From: Mucilaginibacter sp. L196
Lineage (GTDB): Bacteria > Bacteroidota > Bacteroidia > Sphingobacteriales > Sphingobacteriaceae
Length of the DNA stretch: 64,000 bases
Direction: 5' to 3'
Assembly (NCBI RefSeq): GCF_009765905.1
Contig: NZ_LMUO01000019.1
Location: forward strand, 234,303 to 298,302
Position numbers and translations under genes: made by a program. The notes under the pieces are model-generated. The model was not told the origin of the DNA. It saw nothing but the letters and a program-made list of their open reading frames with translations, and made no database searches. Below are positions 41,818-51,420 of this stretch, in pieces. How positions within the stretch are numbered: position 1 is the first letter of the stretch; each line of letters opens with the position of its first letter.

Positions 41818-43795
41818 TATTCCTCCTTCTGCCGGGCTCAGTGGTTAAATAAGCGAGTGTATTATTTTTTTTGCTTTTGGTTGATACGCTTTTTTTAGCG
41901 GGAAGTTTACGTAGGCTATCGGCTTTTGCCTTTCTTATGCTGTCTCTGGCCGCCTCTTTTTTAATTTGAGAATAGTAGAAGGTAGGGTCGGGCATTAAGT
42001 TGGCATTCTTGATCCGATTAAATTCATCCATCGGTCTTTTTATGGTATCGGTTAAATACTTTTCAACTATATAACTGGCAATGGGAGCGGCATACCATGC
42101 ACCCTGTCCTCCGTTTTCAACAACAACCGCTATAGCGATCTTCGGATTGTCCCTGGGTGCAAAAGCTACAAATATAGAGTGATTTTTACCATGAGGGTTT
42201 TGCGCCGTACCTGTTTTACCGCACATTATAATCCCTGGTATCTGTGAGCTACGGGCTGTTCCGGATTCAACAACTTGTTGCATGCCGTTAATTACAGGCT
42301 CAAAATATTGCCCGTCAATCCCTACATAGTTACGTTGTGTGTACTCCGCTTTGGTAATCTTTGTATCTCCTATGGCTTTAATCAGGTGCGGGGTGTAATA
42401 AAAACCATGGTTAGCAATGGTGCACTCAATGTTAGCCATTTGTAAAGGTGTAATTTCTAATTCACCCTGCCCAATTGCCAGCGAAAGAATAGAGTTTGAA
42501 CGCCAATGGCCGACACCAAATGTTTTATTGTAGAGTGCTGCTGTTGGCATAAAGCCTTTACCTTCGTTAGGTAAATCAATGCCCAACCTTTGGCCAACGC
42601 TAAACCTGCTAACTTTTTTTCGCCAATCAACAAAAGTAGTATCAATATTACGTGCGCCGTTAACATTCATCAGTTTTTCAAAAACGCTTGCGAAATAAGT
42701 ATTGCACGATACAGCAATAGCCCGCGCCAAATCTGATTGACCATGCGGCTCATCACAGCGTGGAAGGCCGCCCTTATAGGCCCCGGTACAGTAATAAGAG
42801 GTTTGTGGAGTTATGAGGCCTTCTTGTAAAGCAATTAAAGCGTTTAGTGGTTTAAAAGATGAACCCGGAGGATAATACGCTTGGATCGGTCTGATCAGCA
42901 AGGGGGAATAAGGGTCTTTATACATTCTGGCGGCGTTGTTACCACGCTCGCGGCCTACCAGTAAATTAGGATCATATGTTGGGCTGCTTACAAATGCCAG
43001 TATTTCGCCGGTTGATGGTTCGATGGCTACGATGCTGCCTACTTTGCCCTTCATTAACTCCTCGCCCAGCTTTTGTATGCGAAGATCAAGTGATGATTTT
43101 AAACGTTCACCTGGGCTGGCAACGGTATCAAAGGCACCATTTTCATAACTGCCCATCATTTTACCATGCGAGTTTACTACGGTGTATTTTACACCCACCT
43201 GTCCGCGTAAAACATCTTCATAGGCTTTTTCAACACCACTAACGCCAATATAATCGCCGGGCTGGTAACGGCCGTTTGAGCGTTTAATGTCACGGTCGGT
43301 AACCTCGCCAATATAACCTAAAAACTGAGCCGCTGTGGAATCAGGATAGGTGCGCAAATAACGAGTAGTTGGGAAGAAGCCGGTAAACTCAGATAATCTT
43401 TCCTGTAGCGAAGCAAAAGTTTCGGCCGAGAGCTGTTTTTCAAAGATGGACGGCAGGCTTGGTGAATATTTTATGGCTTTTTGAAAACGATCATCAAATT
43501 CATCTTTGGTTATGCCTAATAATTTGCAAAACTCTAAGGTATCAAAAGGTTTAACCTCTTTTGGGGTGACCATGATATCATAAAAAGCTTCGTTTTGTAC
43601 TAATATTTTCCCGTTACGATCAAGGATTGGACCGCGTGCCGGGTATTGTTTTATCGGGCGCAGTACGTTTTTGGTAGCGTAAAGGCGGTAGTGATCGTCA
43701 ATTATCTGGATGTAAAATAATTTGGCGACAAGCAGTAAAATAATGGTGGTAAAAATACCCGCGATGATGTATCGACGTACAAAGAAACTATTCAT
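41810..43795 (-). CDS. mrdA: Penicillin-binding protein 2, elongasome transpeptidase
   Basis: 661 aa. One N-terminal TM anchor (about 9-30), pedestal domain with RGPILDRNGKILVQN, and a transpeptidase domain. The active-site motifs are complete: SSFK (serine nucleophile in PGSSFKPLN), SCN (AVSCNTYF) and KTG (CGKTGTAQN). A basic, serine-rich tail (about 610-661) extends beyond the domain. Partner of RodA in side-wall synthesis. It overlaps mreD by 4 bp. Confidence 0.95.
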   Translation of the reverse strand: MNSFFVRRYIIAGIFTTIILLLVAKLFYIQIIDDHYRLYATKNVLRPIKQYPARGPILDRNGKILVQNEAFYDIMVTPKEVKPFDTLEFCKLLGITKDEFDDRFQKAIKYSPSLPSIFEKQLSAETFASLQERLSEFTGFFPTTRYLRTYPDSTAAQFLGYIGEVTDRDIKRSNGRYQPGDYIGVSGVEKAYEDVLRGQVGVKYTVVNSHGKMMGSYENGAFDTVASPGERLKSSLDLRIQKLGEELMKGKVGSIVAIEPSTGEILAFVSSPTYDPNLLVGRERGNNAARMYKDPYSPLLIRPIQAYYPPGSSFKPLNALIALQEGLITPQTSYYCTGAYKGGLPRCDEPHGQSDLARAIAVSCNTYFASVFEKLMNVNGARNIDTTFVDWRKKVSRFSVGQRLGIDLPNEGKGFMPTAALYNKTFGVGHWRSNSILSLAIGQGELEITPLQMANIECTIANHGFYYTPHLIKAIGDTKITKAEYTQRNYVGIDGQYFEPVINGMQQVVESGTARSSQIPGIIMCGKTGTAQNPHGKNHSIFVAFAPRDNPKIAIAVVVENGGQGAWYAAPIASYIVEKYLTDTIKRPMDEFNRIKNANLMPDPTFYYSQIKKEAARDSIRKAKADSLRKLPAKKSVSTKSKKNNTLAYLTTEPGRRRNNE

Positions 43796-44310
43796 TTACG
43801 CTCTTTTCTCCTGTAAAATAACAACCCCGAAATCAATATCAAAAATACCGTAAATAATGTACTCAACACTATGCGACTAAGGGTAAATTGAATATCAGAT
43901 AAGTTAAAAACCTCCAGGTTGAAGAGGAAGAAATGATGGAATAAGGTTAGTACCAATATGTAAGTAAAAAACCACCTGAACCCCATAATGCTAAGTGTAG
44001 GCTCAGGCTCGTTATCAAAGCCTTCTTTTTGTACGGTGATGTTTATAAACATTACCCGCACTAACGCCAATATTACACAAGCCGCGGCATGCAGGCCCGG
44101 AGTATCATAAAAAGCATCGATAGTTAGCCCAAGTATAAATGCCAGTGGAAACAGTAAAATGTTTGGTGTTTCAAACGGTAACAGCAAAATAAATAAAATG
44201 TATAGGTACGGCGTTGACAGGTTATACAGTGTAATGTTTTTCAATAAAAACACTTGTATAAACACCAATACTATAAAGCGTAATACGTTAATTATAATTG
44301 TCCTAATCAT
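43792..44310 (-). CDS. mreD: Rod shape-determining protein MreD
   Basis: 172 aa with five hydrophobic helices and little else, as is normal for MreD. The segment FPLAFILGLTIDAFYDTPGLHAAA contains the family's 'G-x-x-x-D-x-F' feature. Assignment is by position between mreC and mrdA and by hydrophobicity. Overlaps of 8 bp (mreC) and 4 bp (mrdA) indicate one transcript. Confidence 0.9.
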   Translation of the reverse strand: MIRTIIINVLRFIVLVFIQVFLLKNITLYNLSTPYLYILFILLLPFETPNILLFPLAFILGLTIDAFYDTPGLHAAACVILALVRVMFINITVQKEGFDNEPEPTLSIMGFRWFFTYILVLTLFHHFFLFNLEVFNLSDIQFTLSRIVLSTLFTVFLILISGLLFYRRKERK

Positions 44311-45136
44311 CCTTTTTCTGCAGAGCCTCCAATCCCTCTTGTTCTTTCGCGAATTTATAGTCTACCACATCAACATATTGCAGTTTACTAAAATCAACAG
44401 AAAAGGTTACTTCCATATTTAATGATATTCCACCACCCTTAGGGTGTAAATTAGTGATCCGGCCAACCGGTATGCCTTGTGGGAATAATGAGTAACCGGA
44501 TGTTACTACCATTTCGCCAAGTTTGGGTTGCGCGTTATTCGTTACATCCATTAGCATGCCCTTGGTAGGGTCAAGGTCGTCGCCCCATCTTATATACCCG
44601 ATCTCTCTGTTGTTTGCCAGCATTACGCTGAAACGGGTATCCTTATTGAGCATGGATTGTACGTTAGCCAAATGCTGCGTAACATTAATCACTTTGCCCA
44701 CAATGCCCGCACCGGATATAACACCCATACCTACTGTGATACCATCCTTACTGCCACGATTAATGGTAATGTAGTTATAGCTGTGATTGGTTGAATTGTT
44801 GATCACCTTGGCATCAATGTACTCATATTGGGTTTTAAAAACGGTATCGTTTATTTTATGCCGTGCAATGGTATCTATATAGAAAGATGACTTTTGCTGA
44901 TTGCGCAAACGTGCGTTTTCGCGTGCAAGGCTATCGTTTACCTCTTTAAGTGAGAGGTAATCATACAGGCCGTTTATCTGCGTGTATAATCTGCCGGTAA
45001 CCTCATTAGAACTATTTATTACCGATGCTTTTTGGAAAGAGTTGTATTTAACGTAGATAATTATCGAACTGAGCTCGAAAATAAGGAATAAGAAGAATGC
45101 GTTGTACTTAGTGATAAATATCAAGAGGTTACGCAT
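44303..45136 (-). CDS. mreC: Rod shape-determining protein MreC
   Basis: 277 aa. An N-terminal TM anchor (about 12-28) is followed by a coiled coil (LKEVNDSLARENARLRNQQ) and a periplasmic two-barrel beta domain with TINRGSKDGITVGMGVISGAGIVGKV and VTSGYSLFPQGIPVGRI. It links the cytoplasmic MreB filament to PBP2. A 90-bp spacer separates it from mreB. Confidence 0.93.
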   Translation of the reverse strand: MRNLLIFITKYNAFFLFLIFELSSIIIYVKYNSFQKASVINSSNEVTGRLYTQINGLYDYLSLKEVNDSLARENARLRNQQKSSFYIDTIARHKINDTVFKTQYEYIDAKVINNSTNHSYNYITINRGSKDGITVGMGVISGAGIVGKVINVTQHLANVQSMLNKDTRFSVMLANNREIGYIRWGDDLDPTKGMLMDVTNNAQPKLGEMVVTSGYSLFPQGIPVGRITNLHPKGGGISLNMEVTFSVDFSKLQYVDVVDYKFAKEQEGLEALQKKDD

Positions 45137-45149
45137 AGGGCTTATATAG

Positions 45150-45226
45150 ATATGAGATATGAGATGGGAGACGGAGACTTGAAAATAACTTATCTCAAAT
45201 CTCAGGTCTCACATCTCACATCTAAA
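45150..45226. repeat. GAGATATGAGA-type repeat between mreB and mreC
   Basis: GATATGAGATATGAGATGGG on one side and CTCACATCTCACATCTA on the other form an imperfect inverted repeat of ATGAGAT units. Similar GATTAGAGATT units occur upstream of purH (47913-47945). Confidence 0.6.
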
Positions 45227-46249
45227 TTATTGCATTAAGAATTTAAAATTACCAATATTTTTTAACGCTGTACCAGTACCGCGTACAACGGCACGAAGCG
45301 GATCTTCGGCAACGTGTACAGGTAGTTTTGTTTTTGATGCCACACGCTTATCTAAACCACGTAACAACGCGCCACCACCTGTTAGGTAGATACCTGTTTG
45401 GTAAATATCAGCAGATAATTCCGGTGGTGTGATTTCTAATGCTTTCAGGATAGCTTCCTCAATTTTAGAAATCGATTTATCTAAACAATGGGCAATCTCA
45501 GTATAAGATACCATGATCTGTTTTGGCACACCGGTCATTAAATCACGACCTTGTACAGCGAAATCAGCCGGTGGATCTGCCAGTTCAGGCAAAGCGGCAC
45601 CAACTTCAATTTTGATTTTCTCAGCTGTACGGTCACCAATCATGATGTTATGCTGGCGACGGATGTACTGAACGATATCAGAGTCGAAGTTATCACCCGC
45701 AACACGAATAGATTGATCACAAACAATACCTGATAAAGCGATAACGGCGATCTCGGTAGTACCACCACCAATATCAATGATCATGTTACCCATCGGCTCT
45801 TCCACATCAATACCAATACCTACGGCAGCAGCCATTGGTTCGTGTATTAAGTAAACTTCTTTAGCGCCTGCAATTTCGGCGCTATCACGTACGGCACGTT
45901 TTTCAACCTCGGTAATACCTGAGGGGATACAGATAACCATACGCAAAGAAGGGAAGAACCATCCTTTGCCTGGGTTAATCATTTTTATCATGCCCCGTAT
46001 CATGTGCTCGGCAGCGTTAAAGTCGGCAATTACACCGTCTTTCAGCGGGCGAACGGTACGGATATTATCGTGCGTTTTGCCTTCCATTTGCATAGCCTGG
46101 CGACCGATAGCGATCACTTTGTTGGTTGTGCGATCGAAAGCCACGATAGACGGCTCGTCAACAACAACTTTATCATTATGTATGATGAGGGTATTTGCGG
46201 TACCTAAGTCAATGGCAATTTCTTGCGTGAAAAAATTAAATAAACCCAT
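45227..46249 (-). CDS. mreB: Actin-like cytoskeletal protein MreB
   Basis: 340 aa. Phosphate-1 AIDLGTANTLI, phosphate-2 NMIIDIGGGTTEIAVIAL, adenosine motif IYLTGGGALLRGLDK, and the typical PSIVAFD and VRPLKDGVIADF stretches. It forms membrane-bound filaments that guide side-wall synthesis. First gene of the mreB-mreC-mreD-mrdA-rodA operon; about 100 bp downstream of purH on the same strand. Confidence 0.97.
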   Translation of the reverse strand: MGLFNFFTQEIAIDLGTANTLIIHNDKVVVDEPSIVAFDRTTNKVIAIGRQAMQMEGKTHDNIRTVRPLKDGVIADFNAAEHMIRGMIKMINPGKGWFFPSLRMVICIPSGITEVEKRAVRDSAEIAGAKEVYLIHEPMAAAVGIGIDVEEPMGNMIIDIGGGTTEIAVIALSGIVCDQSIRVAGDNFDSDIVQYIRRQHNIMIGDRTAEKIKIEVGAALPELADPPADFAVQGRDLMTGVPKQIMVSYTEIAHCLDKSISKIEEAILKALEITPPELSADIYQTGIYLTGGGALLRGLDKRVASKTKLPVHVAEDPLRAVVRGTGTALKNIGNFKFLMQ

Positions 46250-46353
46250 TTGTATTTTTTGAATTAAAGCACGATTCAGTTAAAAGCGAATTGTTAAATA
46301 TAACTCTGATTTTTAATAATTCGTATTAAATCGTGTAATTAAGTATTGTTTTA

Positions 46354-47880
46354 TTAATGTTTAAAATGGCGTACGCCGGTTGTTACCATAGCGATGCCTT
46401 TTTGATTACACATATCAATAGAGTCCTGATCCTTGATAGAGCCGCCCGGTTGTAATATAGCGGTTATTCCTGCATCGGCAGCAATTTCGGCACAATCAGG
46501 GAACGGGAAAAATGCATCAGATGCCATTACAGCGCCTTTTAAATCAAACCCAAAACTATCAGCTTTGATAATGGCTTGTTTTAATGAATCAACCCTTGAT
46601 GTTTGACCCACACCGCTCGACATCAGCTGGTTGTTTTTAGCGAATATGATAGTGTTTGATTTGGTATGCTTAACCACTTTGTTAGCGAAGAACAAATCTT
46701 TTAATTCGTGCTCGGTTGCTTTTTTATTGGTAACCGATGTCATTTGAGCCGGGCCTTCAACAACTGAATCCTTATCCTGCTCAATAACACCATTCAATAA
46801 AGTTTTAAATTGCTTGGTAGGTAATTCAACCGTTTGGCGGACAAGTATGATGCGGTTCTTTTTTGATTGTAGAATCTGTACCGCTTCATCAGTATAAGCA
46901 GGAGCGATCAGCACCTCATAAAATATTTTGCTGATCTCTGTTGCAGTCTCCGCGTTGATCTCATCATTAGCGATGATCACACCACCAAAAGCAGAAACCG
47001 GGTCGCATGCTAAAGCGTCAATCCAAGCCTCTTTAATAAAGTTGCGTGACGCGATACCACAAGCATTGGTATGTTTTAAAATGGCGATGGTAGGCTCGGT
47101 AAATTCATCAATTAAAGCTACAGCCGCGTCAACATCAACTAAATTATTGTATGATAATTCTTTGCCATGCAGTTTGGTGAACATCGCATCCAGGTTACCA
47201 TAGAAAACACCTTTTTGATGTGGGTTTTCGCCGTAACGTAAGGTTTGGCTGGTTTGTATGCTTTGTTTAAATACCGGCATTGGCTCTTCCTGGTTAAAGT
47301 ACTGGAAGATGGCGGTATCGTAGTTTGATGATATATTGAATGCTTTTTGTGCAAATGTACGGCGCTGATCAAAAGTGGTGGTACCTTCCTGGCTTTTTAA
47401 CATGCCTTCCAGTTCGGTGTAATCATCTTTAGACGCCAGTATCACTACATCTTTAAAATTCTTTGCTGCTGCACGGATAAGCGAGATGCCACCGATGTCA
47501 ATCTTCTCGATCACATCTTCCTGGCCTGCGCCTGAATTTACAGTTTCTTCAAAGGGATAAAGATCAACAATAACCAAATCAATTTCAGGGATCTCGTATT
47601 GCGCTAATTGCTGTTCATCGCTTTCAAAATTTCTGCGGGCCAAAATGCCACCGAATACCTTTGGATGCAGCGTTTTTACGCGACCACCCAATATTGAAGG
47701 GTACGAGGTAAGATCCTCAACAGCAATTACATCAACCCCAAGGCTACGTATAAAAGTTTCAGTTCCGCCGGTAGAATAAATTTTCACGCCCAGGCGGTTT
47801 AACTCATAAATAAGCGGCTCAAGATTGTCTTTGTAATAAACAGAAATTAAGGCGTTTTTTATTTGAACAGATTGGCTCAT
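46354..47880 (-). CDS. purH: Bifunctional AICAR transformylase/IMP cyclohydrolase
   Basis: 508 aa from MSQSVQIKNALISVY; the longer frame to 47904 adds eight residues that overlap the promoter. The N-terminal MGS-like cyclohydrolase domain (YSTGGTETFIRSLGV, GGRVKTLHPKVFGGIL) is followed by the transformylase domain with ILKHTNACG (catalytic Lys-His) and SDAFFPFPDCAEIAADAG. It catalyses the last two steps of IMP synthesis. purN lies 250 bp upstream on the same strand. Confidence 0.96.
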   Translation of the reverse strand: MSQSVQIKNALISVYYKDNLEPLIYELNRLGVKIYSTGGTETFIRSLGVDVIAVEDLTSYPSILGGRVKTLHPKVFGGILARRNFESDEQQLAQYEIPEIDLVIVDLYPFEETVNSGAGQEDVIEKIDIGGISLIRAAAKNFKDVVILASKDDYTELEGMLKSQEGTTTFDQRRTFAQKAFNISSNYDTAIFQYFNQEEPMPVFKQSIQTSQTLRYGENPHQKGVFYGNLDAMFTKLHGKELSYNNLVDVDAAVALIDEFTEPTIAILKHTNACGIASRNFIKEAWIDALACDPVSAFGGVIIANDEINAETATEISKIFYEVLIAPAYTDEAVQILQSKKNRIILVRQTVELPTKQFKTLLNGVIEQDKDSVVEGPAQMTSVTNKKATEHELKDLFFANKVVKHTKSNTIIFAKNNQLMSSGVGQTSRVDSLKQAIIKADSFGFDLKGAVMASDAFFPFPDCAEIAADAGITAILQPGGSIKDQDSIDMCNQKGIAMVTTGVRHFKH

Positions 47881-47901
47881 TTGCAATAAATTTTTGAGCC
47901 G

Positions 47902-47909
47902 CAAAGGTA
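47902..47909 (-). promoter_or_regulatory. -7 box of purH
   Basis: TACCTTTG on the minus strand, 21 bases before the chosen ATG. It is a good match to TAnnTTTG and supports the shorter start. Confidence 0.65.
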
Positions 47910-48026
47910 GGAATTAGAGATTAGAGATTTAAGGTTAGAGGTTAGTTTTTTTTTATTTTTTTAGTTGATGCTCAGAGAGTAATGTTTGCGTAGAATTTAT
48001 GAAAGAATAACTGTTGATTTCTACGC

Positions 48027-48125
48027 GCGTCATTGCGAGGAACGAAGCAATCTCTATACTATACAGAGAAAATATGCAAGTTCGATCTGCCTATGTAGAG
48101 ATTGCTTCGTTCCTCGCAATGACGC
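48027..48125. repeat. Palindromic repeat, GTCATTGCGAGG type
   Basis: GCGTCATTGCGAGGAACGAA at the left and its exact inverse at the right, with a shorter inner pair (ctctata / tagag). It lies between purN and purH. Confidence 0.9.
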
Positions 48126-48129
48126 AAGG

Positions 48130-48708
48130 TTAGCTCTTCATTTTTTTTAACAAATTTTCAACTACTTTTGGAAAATGCTGGTGCTCTAGTTGCTGGCCTT
48201 TAAATTTAATCATCTCCAGATTATCACCGGGCTCAATTTTGAAACGGGATTGGTGGATGATCTCGCCTTCGTCAAAATTCTCGTCGACAAAATGAATGGT
48301 AATGCCCGATTCTTCTTCGTGATTGGCTAATACCGCTTTGTGCACGTGGTCGCCATACATGCCTGCGCCCCCATATTTGGGTAACAGAGCAGGGTGCAGG
48401 TTGATTATTTTATTAGGGAATGCTTTTAATAATGATACCGGAACAAGCCAAAGAAAACCAGCCAGCACAATCAAATCTACCTGTAGATTTTTAAGCAGTT
48501 TGATTACATCATCAGACTTATAAAATTCATCACGGGTGAAGATATGCGATGGTACCTCGAAGTTATCGGCACGTTGCAGCACATACGCCTGTGGATTATT
48601 AGTGAGGATAAGCACAACTTCCGCCTCGGAGCTACGCTTAAAGTGTTCCATGATCTTTTGAGCATTCGATCCGGAACCTGAAGCAAAAATGGCTATTCTT
48701 TTTTTCAA
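48130..48708 (-). CDS. purN: Phosphoribosylglycinamide formyltransferase
   Basis: 192 aa. N-terminal IAIFASGSGSNAQKI (phosphate loop), NLHPALLPKYGG (catalytic region with Asn and His) and ESGITIHFVDENFDEGEII with the catalytic Asp. It formylates GAR in purine synthesis using 10-formyl-THF. The first codon seems to be TTG at 48708, since no in-frame ATG precedes the conserved IAIFASG. Confidence 0.93.
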   Translation of the reverse strand: MKKRIAIFASGSGSNAQKIMEHFKRSSEAEVVLILTNNPQAYVLQRADNFEVPSHIFTRDEFYKSDDVIKLLKNLQVDLIVLAGFLWLVPVSLLKAFPNKIINLHPALLPKYGGAGMYGDHVHKAVLANHEEESGITIHFVDENFDEGEIIHQSRFKIEPGDNLEMIKFKGQQLEHQHFPKVVENLLKKMKS

Positions 48709-48817
48709 AATGGCAGATCAGTTTTTTATATCCATCCAAATATAAAATTTTCGGATTAATAACCTGTGTTAAATAGGTTGTTTTTTAATTGAATGTTAAG
48801 CAGGAACATTAATATAG

Positions 48818-49348
48818 CTATTGCGTATTTGTAATTTGATGTACAAAGCCATATTGTACTATCCTGCGTTTTGTTGTTGCTGTATAAAATGTGTTAACAT
48901 CGCCGGTTTCCAATACTAAAGAGTACTGACCAAGGTTGATGATTTTAGTATTGATGAAAGGCTGGGCTTTTTTATTAGGATCAGGTAGGCCGCCTATTAA
49001 CGTATCTGCACAAATCATGTTCGATACTAAAGTCAACTGATCGGAAGATAAAGTCCAGTCACCCGAAGTTTTTTGCGGGATACATTCAAAATTGGTATAA
49101 CCGCAGGTATTATTGGTGTTAAATGTAAATATTTGTGTGCTATCGCAATTGGTATTCAAGGTATCGGTAGTACCAACCTGGCTGCTGCCTACAAAATTAT
49201 AAACCATTACCGAGGCTAGCTGCCATTTCCCCCTGGTTAGCAGCACCTCAACCGAATTCTGGTTGTCCTTTTTGCAAGAGTTAATTACAAGGCCTGCTAT
49301 TACCAGAACTGCTGCTGTTAAGAAGAAGAGTATTTTTTTGTTTTTCAT
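48818..49348 (-). CDS. Lipocalin-like lipoprotein of unknown function
   Basis: About 176 aa starting MKNKKILFF. Lipobox LVINSC followed by KKD, then a beta-rich domain: LLTRGKWQLASVMVYN, TQIFTFNTNNTCGYTNFE, SGDWTLSSDQLTLV, LVLETGDVNTFYTATTKRRIVQ. This pattern matches the small lipocalin-like lipoproteins frequent in Bacteroidota. It is isolated on the minus strand. Ligand unknown. Confidence 0.75.
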   Translation of the reverse strand: MKNKKILFFLTAAVLVIAGLVINSCKKDNQNSVEVLLTRGKWQLASVMVYNFVGSSQVGTTDTLNTNCDSTQIFTFNTNNTCGYTNFECIPQKTSGDWTLSSDQLTLVSNMICADTLIGGLPDPNKKAQPFINTKIINLGQYSLVLETGDVNTFYTATTKRRIVQYGFVHQITNTQ

Positions 49349-49463
49349 TGAATCTGTCAGCAAAAGTAAAAAAATGCGGCTATTGTAATTGCATATGGGT
49401 AATTATAACTGTTTTATGCCGCAAATATTACACGATTGATGATTATGAGCTAAACAGGATAGG

Positions 49464-49471
49464 TAGCTTTG
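49464..49471 (+). promoter_or_regulatory. -7 box of the YiaK-type dehydrogenase gene
   Basis: TAGCTTTG fits TAnnTTTG, 24 bases before the ATG at 49496. Confidence 0.55.
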
Positions 49472-49495
49472 CGTTTATATTAAAAATCTATCAAT

Positions 49496-50485
49496 ATGCG
49501 CATACCTTTTGCAAAACTCCAATCTGAATTTAAAAGGATATTACTCAGCCTTAATTTTACCGAAGATAAAGCCGAACAATGCGCGACAGTTTTTGCCGAG
49601 AATAGCAGGGACGGTGTGTATACGCATGGTTTAAACCGTTTCCCGGTGTTTGTTGATTTTGTAAAGCAAGGTTTAGTTAAGTTGGATGCCGAAGCAACAA
49701 AAGCAGGCGGTTTTGGCGCGATAGAGCAATGGGATGGTAATTTAGGTCCGGGTATATTAAATGCCCGCTTTTGCATGAACCGTGCTATTGAGCTGGCGAA
49801 AACAAACGGAATTGGATGCGTAGCGATAAAAAACACCAACCACTGGATGCGTGCCGGAACGTATGGCTGGCAAGCCGCTGATGCAGGGTTTATTGGGATA
49901 TGCTTTACTAATACCATTGCTAATTTGCCGCCATGGGGTGGGATAGACCCGCGTTTAGGGAATAATCCGCTGGTTATTGCCGTGCCACGTGTTGAGGGAA
50001 ATGTGGTGTTGGATATGGCTATTTCCCAATATTCGGTGGGTAAGTTGCAGCAGTATAAAATGAATGGCGAGGCTTTACCATTGCCGGGAGGTTATGACGC
50101 TGATGGTAATTTAAGTACCGATGCTCCAGCTATTTTGGAATCAAAAAGATTGTTGCCGGTTGGGTTTTGGAAGGGATCGGGTTTATCGCTGGTGCTTGAT
50201 CTGCTGGCAAGTATACTGAGCCAGGGGAATTCTACCGCTAACATTACTCAAAACGAAAAGGAAAGTGGTGTATCGCAAGTGTTTATCTGTATAAAGCCGC
50301 AGGATAATAATTACACAGCTAATATTATTGAAGAAATAATCAGTTATACTAAAAGCAGCAGACCGGAAAAGGAGGGTGGTACTATTTCTTATCCGGGTGA
50401 GAATACATTGAAGACACGTGAGAAAAGCTTAGCTGAGGGTGTTTTGGTTGATGAGCGGATTTGGGAAAAGGTTAAAAATTTATAA
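49496..50485 (+). CDS. Malate/L-lactate dehydrogenase-family oxidoreductase (YiaK-like)
   Basis: 329 aa. It has the family's unusual NAD(P)-binding fold, seen as SRDGVYTHGLNRFPVFVDFV (with the catalytic His in the 'THG' motif), IKNTNHWMRAGTYGWQAADAG and DMAISQYSVGKLQQYKMNG. It matches the 2,3-diketo-L-gulonate reductase branch best, judged by PPWGG and KGSGLSLVLDLLAS. The precise substrate cannot be fixed without a sugar-acid operon next to it, and there is none. Confidence 0.85.
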   Translation: MRIPFAKLQSEFKRILLSLNFTEDKAEQCATVFAENSRDGVYTHGLNRFPVFVDFVKQGLVKLDAEATKAGGFGAIEQWDGNLGPGILNARFCMNRAIELAKTNGIGCVAIKNTNHWMRAGTYGWQAADAGFIGICFTNTIANLPPWGGIDPRLGNNPLVIAVPRVEGNVVLDMAISQYSVGKLQQYKMNGEALPLPGGYDADGNLSTDAPAILESKRLLPVGFWKGSGLSLVLDLLASILSQGNSTANITQNEKESGVSQVFICIKPQDNNYTANIIEEIISYTKSSRPEKEGGTISYPGENTLKTREKSLAEGVLVDERIWEKVKNL

Positions 50486-50584
50486 GCGTCATTGCGAGGA
50501 ACGAAGCAATCTCTATATAAGCAGGTCGGCCTTGCATGTTTTTTCTGTACAGTATAGAGATTGCTTCGTTCCTCGCAATGACGC
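50486..50584. repeat. Palindromic repeat, GTCATTGCGAGG type
   Basis: It starts immediately after the TAA of the YiaK-like gene. Arms GCGTCATTGCGAGGAACGAA and its inverse, plus an inner atctctata / tatagagat pair. It may serve as a transcript-end hairpin. Confidence 0.9.
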
Positions 50585-50618
50585 TTTGAGTTATGTCAAT
50601 AACGTGGAGGAAATATAT

Positions 50619-51341
50619 TTACCCCATCATCCCTTCAAACTTTTCCCAAAAACCATCCCGGGGTACGGGGGCGGTAATTAAAATAGACTCTTTTTTGATG
50701 GGATGGATGAATTGCAGGCGACGGGCATGCAGGCAAATGCTTTTGCGCAGACTGCCGCGGGGATAGCCATATTTATTATCGCCTACTATAGGGCAGCCGA
50801 GGGTTGATAACTGTACCCGTATCTGGTGTGGTCGGCCTGTGATTGGATCAACCTCTATTAAATAGTAGCCGTTTAACTCGCCAACCAGTTTGTAGTTTAA
50901 TTCGGAGCGCTGGCTGCCGGTTACCTCACGGTCGTGGGCTTTGGTTACGTTTTTTTGTGGATTTTTGATCAGGTAATGCACCAGGTTACCTGTAATAGGG
51001 TTTGGCCTGTTGCGTACCACCGCATAATAAGTTTTATGCATTTCGCGGCTCTTAAACATTTGATTGATGCGCTCCAATGCTTTGCTGGTTTTGGCAAAAA
51101 GTATTACGCCGCTTACCGGCCTGTCTAACCTATGTACTACACCTAAAAACGCGCCGTTTGGCTTATTGTACTTTTTGGCGATGTACTTTTTTACCTTATC
51201 ATCTAACGACTCATCGCCGGTATCATCAACCTGTACAATATCGCCCGCGCGCTTGTTAATGGCTATGAGGTGATTATCCTCATACAGCACATCGTCGTCG
51301 GTAATATCGTAGTTGGTGTATTTAAATTCGGTTCTGGCCAT
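50619..51341 (-). CDS. RluA-family RNA pseudouridine synthase
   Basis: 240 aa. The catalytic motif is VVHRLDRPVSGVILFAKT with the Asp nucleophile in RLD, followed by YYAVVRNRP and GRPHQIRVQLSTLGCPIVGDNKYG. There is no S4 domain, so it resembles short RluA/RluC/TruC-like enzymes; the target uridine (rRNA or tRNA) cannot be told. It lies upstream-to-downstream next to panB on the same strand, with an 80-bp spacer. Confidence 0.9.
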   Translation of the reverse strand: MARTEFKYTNYDITDDDVLYEDNHLIAINKRAGDIVQVDDTGDESLDDKVKKYIAKKYNKPNGAFLGVVHRLDRPVSGVILFAKTSKALERINQMFKSREMHKTYYAVVRNRPNPITGNLVHYLIKNPQKNVTKAHDREVTGSQRSELNYKLVGELNGYYLIEVDPITGRPHQIRVQLSTLGCPIVGDNKYGYPRGSLRKSICLHARRLQFIHPIKKESILITAPVPRDGFWEKFEGMMG

Positions 51342-51420
51342 TTTATAGTCTGAAAGTCCGTAAGTCGGTAAAACCGAAAGTCCGGAAGTTGTTATACTCC
51401 CCCCTTCAGGGGGGCGGGGG

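Noticed and set aside
45150..45226. Possible promoter or regulator site between mreB and mreC
   Set aside because: The spacer is a GAGATATGAGA repeat and no TAnnTTTG box is evident, so it is recorded only as a repeat.
49480..49917. 145-aa frame on the minus strand
   Set aside because: Shadow of the YiaK-like gene, which has clear family motifs on the other strand.
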